A stretch of 64,000 nt of DNA from Burkholderiaceae bacterium (GCA_018402635.1 JAGYIP010000004.1:1-64000); one strand, 5' to 3'; counted from the first letter of the stretch, positions 42,877 to 50,758 are shown. Notes: generated from the sequence alone by a model not told the origin. Translations and numbers: made by a program.

Positions 42877-44384
42877 GCTTTGACGATCTCGCCGAGGCAG
42901 TGATGCCAAGGTTACGCGTACCACCGCCAATGCGAACGGGCACGCTTGCTCGCGTTGTAGGCCTGACGCTTGAGGCCAAGGGCATTATGGCGCCCCTTGG
43001 AGCAGTCTGCGAGGTTGTGGGTGCGGGTGGACATCGTATTGAGGCCGAGGTGGTGGGCTTTCAAGATCAGGCCATTTTCTTAATGCCGTTTGTGGAACCC
43101 AAGGGGGTTGGACCCGGCGACCTGGTTCGGGTCACGGAACACACGGCCCATGCCAAGCTTGGCCCTGAGCTGCTTGGCCGCGTTGTAGGTCCGCGAGGCG
43201 AGGCGCTTGATGGTCTGCCCGAGCCCGACTGCAAAGACCGGCTTTCTTTGCTTGGCCTTCCCGTCAACCCAATGGAGCGTGGCCCCATTCATGAAACGCT
43301 TGATGTGGGTGTGCGTGCCATGAATGGCATGCTCACCATGGGTAAAGGCCAACGTATTGGGCTTGTTGCGGGCTCTGGGGTTGGAAAGAGCAGCCTCCTG
43401 GGCATGCTCACTCGCTACACCAAGGCCGATCTTGTAGTTATTGGGTTAATTGGTGAACGCGGGCGCGAGGTGCAGGCCTTCATACAAGAATCGCTTGGCC
43501 CCGAGGGCCTGGCAAAGAGCGTCGTGGTGGCCGCACCTGCGAATGTCTCTGCGGTCTTAAGGCTGAAGGCGGCGCTTTATTCGCACCTTATCGCCGAATA
43601 TTTTCGCGACCAGGGCAAGAACGTGTTGCTGCTGGTTGATAGCCTTACCCGGGTGGCCCATGCCCAGCGCGAAATTGGCCTGGCTGTGGGTGAGCCACCC
43701 ACAGCAAAGGGCTACCCACCGTCGGTCTTTAGCCTTCTACCCAGTCTTATCGAGCGCGCCGGCGTTGGCCGCCGAGGCTATGGCGCCATTACTGCGGTCT
43801 ACACCGTGCTTGCCGAAAACGACGATGCCTCTGACCCCGTGGTGGACATTGCACGTGCGTCCTTGGATGGGCAGGTGATGCTCTCGCGATCCTTAGCCGA
43901 TGCAGCCCATTACCCGGCCATCGATTTAAACGGCTCCATTTCAAGGGTGATGCAAAACCTTGTGGACCCTCCGGCCATGAAGGCCGCCAACCGACTGCGC
44001 CGGCTATGGTCTTTGTATCAGCAAAACGCCGACCTTATTCAGGTGGGTGCCTATCAGCCCGGCACCAATGTTGACCTTGATACAGCCATTACCCTTCGCC
44101 CCGAGATTGAACAGTTTCTTCAACAAGACATGCACGAGCCTTGCGGGCTTGAAGAAACACGTCAGGCCTTATTGGCCTTGTATCAGAAGTCCTTGCAGTT
44201 ATCGGGCGCAGGCGTTGATATGCCGGCAGCTAAATCGACAGCGGCAACTGGTTTTGCGCAAGGCTCGGCACCTGCCCGCTCGCAAGGCCGAGCGCCAGGC
44301 CCTGCCGGTGGGGCCAGTGCCTTACGACCTGCTGCCAGTGCGCCATCCGGTATGCGCATTGCGTCGCGCGGCGCAAAGGCCTAG
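42873..44384 (+). CDS. fliI: Flagellum-specific ATPase FliI
   Basis: FliI is the hexameric ATPase of the flagellar type III export apparatus. The GTG start at 42873 overlaps the fliH stop (GTGA). Walker A is GLVAGSGVGKSSLLGML near residue 165, and VVIGLIGERGREVQAFIQES follows. Walker B is NVLLLVDSLTRVAHAQREI. GEPPTAKGYPPSVFSLLPSL is the conserved catalytic and ring-contact region. Length is 503 residues, with about 45 extra Ala/Pro/Gly-rich residues after the normal end. The frame is intact. Confidence 0.95.
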   Translation: MSFDDLAEAVMPRLRVPPPMRTGTLARVVGLTLEAKGIMAPLGAVCEVVGAGGHRIEAEVVGFQDQAIFLMPFVEPKGVGPGDLVRVTEHTAHAKLGPELLGRVVGPRGEALDGLPEPDCKDRLSLLGLPVNPMERGPIHETLDVGVRAMNGMLTMGKGQRIGLVAGSGVGKSSLLGMLTRYTKADLVVIGLIGERGREVQAFIQESLGPEGLAKSVVVAAPANVSAVLRLKAALYSHLIAEYFRDQGKNVLLLVDSLTRVAHAQREIGLAVGEPPTAKGYPPSVFSLLPSLIERAGVGRRGYGAITAVYTVLAENDDASDPVVDIARASLDGQVMLSRSLADAAHYPAIDLNGSISRVMQNLVDPPAMKAANRLRRLWSLYQQNADLIQVGAYQPGTNVDLDTAITLRPEIEQFLQQDMHEPCGLEETRQALLALYQKSLQLSGAGVDMPAAKSTAATGFAQGSAPARSQGRAPGPAGGASALRPAASAPSGMRIASRGAKA

Positions 44385-44391
44385 CTAGACC

Positions 44392-44544
44392 ATGAAGACT
44401 GCAGGCCGAGCCATCCCCCTTCTTGTTCGCCTTGCCGAGAACAAGGTGAGTGGCGTGCTGCATCGTGTGGGTGAAATTAAAAATATGCTTACCAAGCTTG
44501 AGGAGAGGCTTTTGCAGCTCACAGCGTTATCTGACGCTCGATGA
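44392..44544 (+). pseudogene. fliJ: Truncated fliJ
   Basis: FliJ is the export chaperone-like stalk protein that normally follows fliI. The ATG lies 7 bases after the fliI stop. The first 43 residues (PLLVRLAENKVSGVLHRVGE, IKNMLTKLEERLLQL) form a coiled-coil-like helix as in FliJ. From about 44520 the sequence turns into the interior of an ATPase gene in another frame, and the FliJ frame stops at 44544. About 100 residues are missing, so the export apparatus lacks a normal FliJ from this locus. The identification rests mainly on position. Confidence 0.65.
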
Positions 44545-45622
44545 TGAACTCACCCTGATGTCTGCCAGAGAGAATCCCGTCGGGATGATCCGTAGCTTGG
44601 ATTGTGCGGTCATTGACGAGATTCAGCGGGCACCTTCCTTGTTGCTTGCCATTAAAAAGAGCGTCGACGAAGACCGGCGCCCCGGGCGGTTTTTGCTTAC
44701 GGGCTCAGCCAACTTAATGGCTTTGCCAACTGTGGCGGACTCTTTGGCGGGCCGTATGGAGACTTTGTTGCTCCTGCCACTGTCTCAAAGCGAAATCGAG
44801 GGGCAGTCAACGAACTGGCTTGACAGCGTATTTGCTGGGCAGATTCCCCAACCGGGCGCGCAAGCGCTGGGGGCCGATCTGGTCGATCGCGTTTTGCGTG
44901 GCGGCTACCCCGAAGCCATTTCCAGATCCACAGCAAGGCGCCGAGTCGCCTGGGCGAGGCAATACATCGACGCCCTTATTCAACGCGACGTACGCGATGT
45001 CTCAGGTCTTGAAAAGCTCGATCAACTGCCTCGCTTTTTGCGTGCCTTGGCGCAGACGGCCGGTCAAATGTGCAACTACACTCAGCTGGGTGGCCAGGTT
45101 GGCTTGGACAGCAAAACTGCAGCGAAATACATCGGCGTGTTGGAGCAGATGTATCTGCTCAGGCGTGTGGATGTTTGGGCCCGTAACAGACTCAATCGGG
45201 TCGTCAAAACCCCTAAGTTGCAGTTTATTGACTCTGGTTTGCTGGCCACGCTGATTGAGTTGACTTCAGAAGAGGTTCAGCGGAGCCGAACCCGATTTGG
45301 CAGTGTGCTGGAGTCGTTTGTCTATGGTGAGTTGATGAAGTCAACCACTACAGCAGAGGGGGAGTACACGCTGATGTACTACCGAGATGCCGACAAGGTC
45401 GAGGTCGACCTTGTTATTGAAAATGCGGCCGGGCACCTGGTTGGCGTTGAGGTCAAAAGCTCTGCCACTGTGAAAGAGGTTGATCTAAAGGGTTTGAGAA
45501 AACTTGCCCGTCTGGCCGGTGATCAATTCAAGATGGGCATCTTGCTCTACGACGGCGACGAAACCATGCCTTTGGGGGACAATATCTGGGCCGCCCCATT
45601 GGCTACGCTTTGGGGCAAATAG
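44522..45622 (+). pseudogene. DUF4143 ATPase, 5'-truncated
   Basis: The recognisable protein starts at QRYLTLDDELTLMSARENP, which in relatives follows about 50 residues that contain the P-loop; these are missing. The remaining 366 residues are open: VIDEIQRAPSLLLAIKKSVD (Walker B), FLLTGSANLMAL, GGYPEAISRS, YIDALIQRDVRDVSGLEK and, in the DUF4143 domain, YYRDADKVEVDLVIENAAG and LVGVEVKSSATVKEVD. It ends LATLWGK. Without Walker A it should be inactive. It is joined directly to the fliJ remnant. Confidence 0.8.
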
Positions 45623-45635
45623 CCTGCTCTTCCCC

Positions 45636-45655
45636 ATTGACCATCCGAGACAATT
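45636..45655. repeat. 20-bp direct repeat, copy 1
   Basis: ATTGACCATCCGAGACAATT recurs exactly at 46612-46631. The two copies enclose the parD-like gene and the vapB/vapC remnant. Confidence 0.9.
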
Positions 45656-45730
45656 CGTTCTTGCTGGAATCATCGATCGGGGACTAGGCGAGTCCTTGTC
45701 AATTTTTGCCAAGCAATCTAACCTTCCGTT

Positions 45731-45982
45731 ATGACAACAATGAACATTTCCCTGCCAGAGGCTCTAAAGACGTTTGTTGATGAGCAGGTGAGTCAGCGTG
45801 GGTTTGGTACGAGCAGCGAGTACGTTCGCGAGTTGATCCGCAAGGACCAAGACAGAATGCAGCTGCGCGGTCTTTTATTGGCAGGCGCAGAAACGGAGCC
45901 CGCACAGCCGGCGACACAGGCTTATTTTGATGGTCTGCGTGACCGCGTTCGCCAGGCAGTTAAGTCCCCCAGCAAGGTGTGA
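45731..45982 (+). CDS. ParD-family antitoxin without a partner
   Basis: MNISLPEALKTFVDEQVSQR and then YVRELIRKDQ is the typical ParD ribbon-helix-helix N-terminus. The C-terminal 40 residues (YFDGLRDRVRQAV) would bind ParE. No ParE gene follows; the next gene is an unrelated antitoxin. It may be an orphan left after loss of the toxin. ATG at 45740 is a possible start. Confidence 0.8.
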   Translation: MTTMNISLPEALKTFVDEQVSQRGFGTSSEYVRELIRKDQDRMQLRGLLLAGAETEPAQPATQAYFDGLRDRVRQAVKSPSKV

Positions 45983-46081
45983 AAGCTAAGCCCGTTGTCT
46001 TGCGCGCTTGGTCATCTTGAAGGTGGTTGTACGGCCTTGCGTTTTTCTCAATAATGCATATTTTTGCACCAAAGCCGAGCC

Positions 46082-46339
46082 ATGCGAACAACCTTAGACA
46101 TTGACGACCGTCTTCTAGCTCAGGCGAAGTCACTCGCTGCACGAGAACAAACGAGCCTTACGCGAGTAATTGAAGATAGCCTGTCGAGCCACTTAAAAGC
46201 CGTGGAGATGTTGAAGCGTAGGGCTGTGCGCGTTACGCTTCCCGTATATAAAGGGCGAGGTGGGCTTCAGCCCTCGGTTAAGAATCCCTCCACAAATCGC
46301 GCCATGCTTGATGCCGCTGATTCAGATCTTCCTGTATGA
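46082..46339 (+). CDS. vapB: VapB-type antitoxin
   Basis: MRTTLDIDDRLLAQAKSLAA is the standard N-terminus of VapB antitoxins of the DUF2191/AbrB-independent ribbon-helix-helix type. The tail LPVYKGRGGLQPSVKNPSTN and LDAADSD is the toxin-wrapping part. Its stop overlaps the ATG of the vapC remnant (ATGA). Length is 85 residues and the frame is intact. Confidence 0.8.
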   Translation: MRTTLDIDDRLLAQAKSLAAREQTSLTRVIEDSLSSHLKAVEMLKRRAVRVTLPVYKGRGGLQPSVKNPSTNRAMLDAADSDLPV

Positions 46340-46458
46340 CGCCGGATGTCAATGTCTTGGTTGCCTCATCAAGGCAAGATCACCCTCATCTGGTTACGTT
46401 CGACAAGGGTTTTAGGAGACTCGTAAAACCGAGTCGGCTGACCGTCTTGTCGACTTAG
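46336..46458 (+). pseudogene. vapC: VapC toxin with a large internal deletion
   Basis: The reading frame starts MTPDVNVLVASSRQDHPH, the exact N-terminus of a PIN toxin with its first Asp. It then jumps to LVTFDKGFRRLVKPSRLTVL, the C-terminal strand of the same family. About 90 residues, including the other catalytic acids, are missing, yet the frame is kept and ends with TAG after 40 residues. It cannot act as a nuclease. It is still coupled to its antitoxin. Confidence 0.75.
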
Positions 46459-46611
46459 GAAGTTTCGCCGTACTGGCGGTTGTAGCTCTCACAAAGCGGA
46501 ATACCTGTAACGTAGGACCGCTGTTGCAATCCTGGGTTTTGGATTCACACTTCCGCAATTCACGGACATAGAATCCGTAATTTACAAACTCATCCAGCAG
46601 ATGCCAGAATG

Positions 46612-46631
46612 ATTGACCATCCGAGACAATT
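46612..46631. repeat. 20-bp direct repeat, copy 2
   Basis: This exact copy of 45636-45655 lies next to the 3' end of higA. The repeat may be the scar of an insertion or of a tandem duplication. Confidence 0.9.
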
Positions 46632-46635
46632 GACT

Positions 46636-46968
46636 TCAACCGACGGCTAGCTTGACTGGCTTACCCACGCGGCTAAGCATTTCCACCAGTGTGTCGATGG
46701 TGAACTTGGCCGTTTTCTTGTTCACCACGTCGGATACACGCGGACGCGAGACCATCAGTATCTCGGCTGCCTCGGCTTGCTTCAACTGATGCTCGGCAAT
46801 CCAGTTAGACAACTCGTCCATTAGCTGCTGCTTTAGCAACTGGGTGTCGTTGATCTGCTTTCGGGAGGCCGCTTGCAAGCGCTTGGCTTCATCGGGCGCA
46901 AAGCCCAGTTCCAGGAAGAGGTTCGCTCCCGGCTTCGTTACATGGCGGATTTCGGTGTCGATCTTCAT
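46636..46968 (-). CDS. higA: HigA-type antitoxin (XRE family)
   Basis: This 110-residue protein has a helix-turn-helix of the XRE/Cro type: LKQAEAAEILMVSRPRVSDV with VNKKTAKFTIDTLVEMLSRV. The N-terminal 40 residues (GANLFLELGFAPDEAKRLQA) are typical of antitoxins encoded after a Gp49-like toxin. It overlaps the toxin's 3' end by four bases. The toxin-first order is that of higBA. Confidence 0.82.
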   Translation of the reverse strand: MKIDTEIRHVTKPGANLFLELGFAPDEAKRLQAASRKQINDTQLLKQQLMDELSNWIAEHQLKQAEAAEILMVSRPRVSDVVNKKTAKFTIDTLVEMLSRVGKPVKLAVG

Positions 46969-47309
46969 TTCTTTACCTTTCTCGCGTTAACCACTGCGCG
47001 GTAGCGCGCCTCGGCAATGCTTTTGTTCTGCTTGTTAGTCTCCTGCGTCTTCTTCTGGAAGCAGTGCAAGACATATACCGCCTCCTCAAACTTGGCGACG
47101 TACATCACCCGATAGATGCCACTGGTCTCTCGAATACGAATTTCCTTGGTGCCGACTCCCACGTCATCGAACGGTTTCCAATCGTCCGGGTCCAAGCCAA
47201 CTTGGACCTTGCCCAACTGAAAACCGGCAGACCGACGTGGCTCGTTCGGAAATTTCAACAAGTCGTCATAGGCAGAGCCTACCCAGCGAATTTCTTTTTG
47301 ATTGCTCAT
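46965..47309 (-). CDS. higB: HigB-type toxin (Gp49-like)
   Basis: IRWVGSAYDDLLKFPNEPRR, then GFQLGKVQVGLDPDDWKPF and RIRETSGIYRVMYVAKFEEA, is the phage-derived Gp49-like/HigB pattern of the RelE superfamily. These toxins cut mRNA on the ribosome. Length is 114 residues; YVLHCFQKKTQ is the conserved last strand. A perfect 18-bp palindrome lies 10 bases upstream of the start. The pair looks intact. Confidence 0.83.
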   Translation of the reverse strand: MSNQKEIRWVGSAYDDLLKFPNEPRRSAGFQLGKVQVGLDPDDWKPFDDVGVGTKEIRIRETSGIYRVMYVAKFEEAVYVLHCFQKKTQETNKQNKSIAEARYRAVVNARKVKK

Positions 47310-47319
47310 TAGTCCGATA

Positions 47320-47337
47320 TGTATAAAATTTTATACA
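47320..47337. promoter_or_regulatory. Perfect palindrome upstream of higB (operator)
   Basis: TGTATAAAATTTTATACA is an 18-bp perfect palindrome. It also supplies a TATAAA-like -10 element on the minus strand. It is the likely binding site of HigA for autoregulation. Confidence 0.7.
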
Positions 47338-47405
47338 ATCAAGGACGCAAGTCAAGCTCTTCAATAGGGGTGAGCGCTATAAAAGAACCTTTTGTCAACG
47401 CCGCT

Positions 47406-48685
47406 TTAGCGGAACGCCGGCTTGAAGTCACGCAGCTCATTGGGTTGCAGTCCGACCTCTGTTGAGGTTGCCACGTCTCTCCATCTTTTAACCGTCATTG
47501 CCACTTCTTCAACAATGGATTGCGCCTGTGGTTGTGTTAACTCAAAACGGGCGGCTTGATTGAGCAGTTGCTGAATCGAGGTAATTGGACCACTGTCTTC
47601 ACTCAGCCAGGTTTTGGACTCCGAATCTTTTTCAGGAAATGGATTGAGATCAAACGCGGGGGCCAGCCGCCACTGGTTGTTGCCGCAGTAGAGAAACCCA
47701 ATGTTCTGAAGGTGATCATCGACGTTTGTGATGAGGTGGTTAAAGACCAAACGTCGCCATAGCTGCTGCGCATCTTCGAGAAAGTTTTTACACCTTGCGC
47801 GCATTTCATCGATGATTTCTGTGTAGGAATGTTCATCGTCGCGATTGGCTTGCAGAAGAGTTGCACCTGAGATGTAGGGGATACGGTTTTGCTCGGGCGT
47901 TCGGTCAAATCGCCGAATCATGGCAACGGGCTGGTCTTGAACCATGACGATTCTTGCTTTCGCACTGTCAATGCCCGCAAGCTGAGCCAGCTTCAGGGCC
48001 AGAACCTCTGCGCGTGTGACCGAGCGCTCATCGCTCACGCTGGGAAATTTGCCCAGCGACAGCGCACCATCGGAATCCAGAATGGTGCATTTTGGGCGCA
48101 TGCCACCAAGGGATGTTGCTTTGCCTTGCAGGTAAGTTAAGTCTTCGTCAGTTTCTTTGTTATCTTCCACTGCGCGTGAGGCGAGGAGGATTTTCTCCAA
48201 TTCCAGAAACGCGGGCGCGGGCGGCTCACCTTTACTCACACTTCGCAAATAGCGCCCGCTCTCATCTCGCAACCTTAGCGCGCCCACACGGCTGAGATCA
48301 TCCACGCCTGCAAGGTAGTCCGCCTCGGTGAGCGCAGCGAGCGAGCTGTCTTTGGCGCGCGCCCTAGCATGCGCACGCGCAATGACACGTCGACCCCAAG
48401 AATCGGGTTCGGTATCGGCCAGGGCTAAAAAAAGCAGCTGTCGTTCTTGGTGGGGGGCTTGCGAAGTTGATAGCCGCTTTGGCGGCTGAGATCGGGTGAG
48501 ACATTGAAGAATTGGTTATCTGCCAGCCATTCCTCACTGTAGGCGAATTGAGAAAACTCTCTTGGTCCGTCCTTGACGAAAATAAGCCGCCCGAGGGGGT
48601 TTTCCGCCTTGCCTAGACAGACATCCATCTGGGTTCGAAGTGGGGCTGGTCTTACAGCCGGCTTCACCGTGGCTTTGGGGGCCAT
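47406..48685 (-). pseudogene. hipA: HipA-type kinase toxin, one frameshift at a homopolymer
   Basis: HipA phosphorylates glutamyl-tRNA synthetase and causes growth arrest. The N-terminal part reads MDVCLGKAENPLGRLIFVKD with FAYSEEWLADNQFFNVSPDL, ending KNDSCFF. A run of seven T (minus strand, near 48425-48432) then breaks the frame. Read on with one more T, it gives ALADTEPDSWGRRVIARAHA, then LGGMRPKCTI, RFDRTPEQNRIPYISGATLL, LITNVDDHLQNIGFLY with the catalytic Asp of N.DDH.N, and LAPAFDLNPFP. Total length is about 427 residues. It overlaps hipB by one base. Confidence 0.85.
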
Positions 48686-49020
48686 TAAAAGGCGCCAGAC
48701 TCGAGTGATTTACGGGGCTTGCGTACACGCTGAGGGAGCCTTTCATTCATCAGCATTAGGCCTATGGTGTCTTCAGGCGTGTCGAGCAATTGGTTGAGTT
48801 TTTCCAATTCCCCGAACACTTGCAACGCCCTTGCAAGTTGAACCATAGCGGTGCCGGGGTGGCCTGCTTCCATCCGCCGCACCGTGTGCGCGGAAGCGCC
48901 GATTCGTTGCCCGAGATCTTCTTGTGTAAGGTGCCTACGCCGACGTGCGAGCGAAATGGCCTGACCGAGCCGAACGAGGCTGCGCATAACAGGCAGGGGT
49001 GGTGGGGATGTGCTTTTCAT
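48685..49020 (-). CDS. hipB: HipB-type antitoxin (XRE family)
   Basis: SLVRLGQAISLARRRRHLTQ and EDLGQRIGASAHTVRRMEAG is an XRE helix-turn-helix, and the gene directly precedes hipA. HipB represses the operon and binds HipA. Length is 111 residues. Upstream, CTAAG-N10-CTTAG at 49051-49070 is a partial palindrome in an AT-rich stretch and may be the operator. The frame is intact. Confidence 0.82.
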   Translation of the reverse strand: MKSTSPPPLPVMRSLVRLGQAISLARRRRHLTQEDLGQRIGASAHTVRRMEAGHPGTAMVQLARALQVFGELEKLNQLLDTPEDTIGLMLMNERLPQRVRKPRKSLESGAF

Positions 49021-49119
49021 TTAACCAACATTTTATAGCGCTTTAACCACTCTAAGAGTAAATATACTTAGTTTTATTTATTAAAAACAGCGGTCGGGTC
49101 GAATGGTCGTTGCTGCCGG

Positions 49120-49158
49120 GTGGGGCGCCCGTTTGGCTACGCTTTGGGGCAACTAGTT
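49120..49158 (+). pseudogene. Remnant of a DUF4143 ATPase 3' end
   Basis: TTGGCTACGCTTTGGGGCAA at 49132-49151 is identical to the last coding bases of the ATPase at 44522-45622 and encodes LATLWGN before a TAG. Nothing of the rest of the gene is seen. It marks a deletion or recombination point. Confidence 0.65.
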
Positions 49159-49237
49159 TGATGGTTGTACGAGTTTCCTTGCAATTTTGGGCTTGCTTAC
49201 TACAATTGTGGTGAACGCAGGTTTATTAGGAAATGCA

Positions 49238-49468
49238 ATGACAGCCTCGACCTCTATCCGCATTGAACAAAAACTCTACGAGCAGGCTCGCAGCGAGGCT
49301 TTAGCCGAGCATCGAACCATCGCAGGCCAGGTGGAGTATTGGGCGAAGGTGGGTCGGGCGGCATTGGACAACCCGGATCTTCCAGTTAGCTTCATTGCAG
49401 AATCGCTTGCTTCAATGGCAGAGTCCCGTGAAGACACCACGGCCTTCGAGCCAAGAAGCAGGAAATAG
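49238..49468 (+). CDS. ParD-like antitoxin
   Basis: MTASTSIRIEQKLYEQARSE begins a 76-residue protein with AEHRTIAGQVEYWAKVGRAA, the pattern of the ParD-like antitoxin family found with RelE/ParE toxins. GGTTTATTAGG is the nearest upstream ribosome-site candidate. Its stop shares one base with the GTG of the toxin gene (TAGTG), so the two are coupled. Confidence 0.78.
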   Translation: MTASTSIRIEQKLYEQARSEALAEHRTIAGQVEYWAKVGRAALDNPDLPVSFIAESLASMAESREDTTAFEPRSRK

Positions 49469-49761
49469 TGACCTATGAACTCAGGCAGACCCGTCGTTTC
49501 GCCCGTGCCTATAAGAAACTGCAAAGTAACGTTGCTGCCGATGTTGATAAGGCCACCGGGGTCGTGGCTGATGACCCATTCGTTGGAGAGCAGAAGAAAG
49601 GCGATCTAGCGGATTTGTATGTTTATAAGTTCCGCAGCCAGAAGCAGTTGTATTTGTTGGGCTACACCATTGAGCACGGAGTACGGTTGGTTTACCTTGA
49701 GGCGGTCGGCCCAAGAGCAGAGCCACTTTGTTCTATCATGACCAATCAAGATAAATCATGA
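49468..49761 (+). CDS. RelE/ParE-family toxin
   Basis: VTYELRQTRRFARAYKKLQS, VAADVDKATGVVADDP and GDLADLYVYKFRSQKQLYLL is the RelE/ParE fold, with a conserved basic surface. GYTIEHGVRLVYLEAVGP is the last strand. Length is 97 residues. GTG start. It overlaps the next antitoxin gene by four bases. It should cut mRNA or poison gyrase; the subfamily cannot be told. The pair looks intact. Confidence 0.8.
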   Translation: MTYELRQTRRFARAYKKLQSNVAADVDKATGVVADDPFVGEQKKGDLADLYVYKFRSQKQLYLLGYTIEHGVRLVYLEAVGPRAEPLCSIMTNQDKS

Positions 49762-50003
49762 TGGAGATTCCAGTGACAACCACCCTTCGTGAAAAGTTTT
49801 CCTCTCAAGCGTCGCCTGAGGTACTCGCAGCATTACGCCAGATCGCAGAAAGCCAAGGTCGCCAGTTCCAGGCGGTGCTCGATGAGGCCATGCGAGATTA
49901 CATAGATAGACAACAGAAGGAGCGCCCCCGACGTCACGTGATGGCCACATTCGCCTCAAGTCTGGAGGAGTTTGACAGCCTCTACCGAGAACTCGCGAAG
50001 TAG
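49758..50003 (+). CDS. Antitoxin of a Fic/Doc-type pair
   Basis: TTTLREKFSSQASPEVLAAL, RQIAESQGRQFQAVLDEAMR and DYIDRQQKERPRRHVMATFA is a ribbon-helix-helix antitoxin with the tail (FASSLEEFDSLYRELAK) seen before death-on-curing toxins. Length is 81 residues. The toxin gene that follows three bases later is truncated. The antitoxin frame is intact. Confidence 0.75.
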   Translation: MMEIPVTTTLREKFSSQASPEVLAALRQIAESQGRQFQAVLDEAMRDYIDRQQKERPRRHVMATFASSLEEFDSLYRELAK

Positions 50004-50006
50004 GCT

Positions 50007-50162
50007 ATGCCGCATGACTACCTAACGGTGGCTGATGTCCTTGGCTGCGATCTTTTGCCTCATCAGGATGATTTTGGGGGAACTACGGGCGAACAGACCG
50101 GTTTGCACCTTGGGTTTTGCTCCGGGCTCATAACAGTGCTTCTGAGATATTTTGTTCGGTAA
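50007..50162 (+). pseudogene. Truncated death-on-curing (Doc/Fic) toxin
   Basis: MPHDYLTVADVLGCDLLPHQ keeps only the first dozen residues of the Doc family (YLTVADVL), plus a short FGG piece. The frame then runs into unrelated sequence and ends after 51 residues. The Fic catalytic motif HPFxDGNKR is absent. It is a dead toxin. Confidence 0.6.
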
Positions 50163-50164
50163 GC

Positions 50165-50310
50165 TCAAGCGCCTGTAGGTATCTCCTGCACCCGCCAAGC
50201 ATCTTCAATAATTTTTTCTAGATTGTGGCGGGGGGTCCAGCCCAGGTGGTTCTGCCGCAAGGCCTGCCTGGCCAATAAGGCAGGCAGGGTCGCCCGTGCG
50301 CATGGCGGCA
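50165..50310 (-). pseudogene. Fragment of a galE-like epimerase C-terminus
   Basis: The minus strand reads LGWTPRHNLEKIIEDAWRVQ, the standard C-terminal end of UDP-glucose 4-epimerases (compare LGWVAKRDLHQMMRDAWRWQ in the galE at 12921). The residues just before, RTGDPACLIGQAGLA, are in a shifted frame and match the RPGDPA... part. Nothing further upstream is present. It differs from the local galE, so it is from another copy. Confidence 0.65.
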
Positions 50311-50374
50311 AGCAAAATGAGGTTGCGGTCATTTGGTTCGCTTAAGTCTGGGGTGGTGGGTCTGGTGTGGTGAG

Positions 50375-50758
50375 TTAGCCAAACCCTTTGTGTCGATCCC
50401 AGAACTGGGCTGGGGCAACGACAGGGGTTGGTGGGTTCAAGGCAAGCAAATCTTTGTCTCCAGAAATAAGGTAGCTAACGTTGCCTGTTTGGCATGCGGC
50501 GGCGTAGCTACCAAGAATGGCCTGGTCGTTGGGGTCTCGAAGCCGAGCCTCGTTGGTCGTCAGAGGTTCAACAATCTCTGCCTTCACGCTAAGAATATCG
50601 ATAAGGTCGTCGATTTGTTGAGCGTTCAGCCCGTGTCGATGGGCGAGCCTGGGCAGCACCCTGCGAAGCTCTTCAAGATTGTCGTTGCGGTACTGCACTT
50701 TGTTCAGCATTTCGCCAAGATTCTGGCGGAAGGTGACGGCGCTGACCTCGGTAATCAC
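50375..50758 (-). CDS. Chimera of a Phd antitoxin start and a PIN toxin end
   Basis: The GTG start follows GGAGG by five bases and gives VITEVSAVTFRQNLGEMLNK and VQYRND, the N-terminal third of a Phd antitoxin. The frame then continues as NLEELRRVLPRLAHRHGLNA and DILSVKAEIVEPLTTNEARL, then RDPNDQAILGSYAAACQTGN and LISGDKDLLAL, the C-terminal two thirds of a PIN toxin with its last acidic residues. An in-frame deletion evidently removed the rest of the antitoxin and the toxin start. The 127-residue product would pair an antitoxin DNA-binding arm with half a nuclease. Confidence 0.75.
   Translation of the reverse strand: MITEVSAVTFRQNLGEMLNKVQYRNDNLEELRRVLPRLAHRHGLNAQQIDDLIDILSVKAEIVEPLTTNEARLRDPNDQAILGSYAAACQTGNVSYLISGDKDLLALNPPTPVVAPAQFWDRHKGFG

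Noticed and set aside
46412-46639. Minus-strand 75-residue open frame
   Set aside because: It has no recognisable motif and overlaps the vapC remnant and the 20-bp repeat. It looks like chance.
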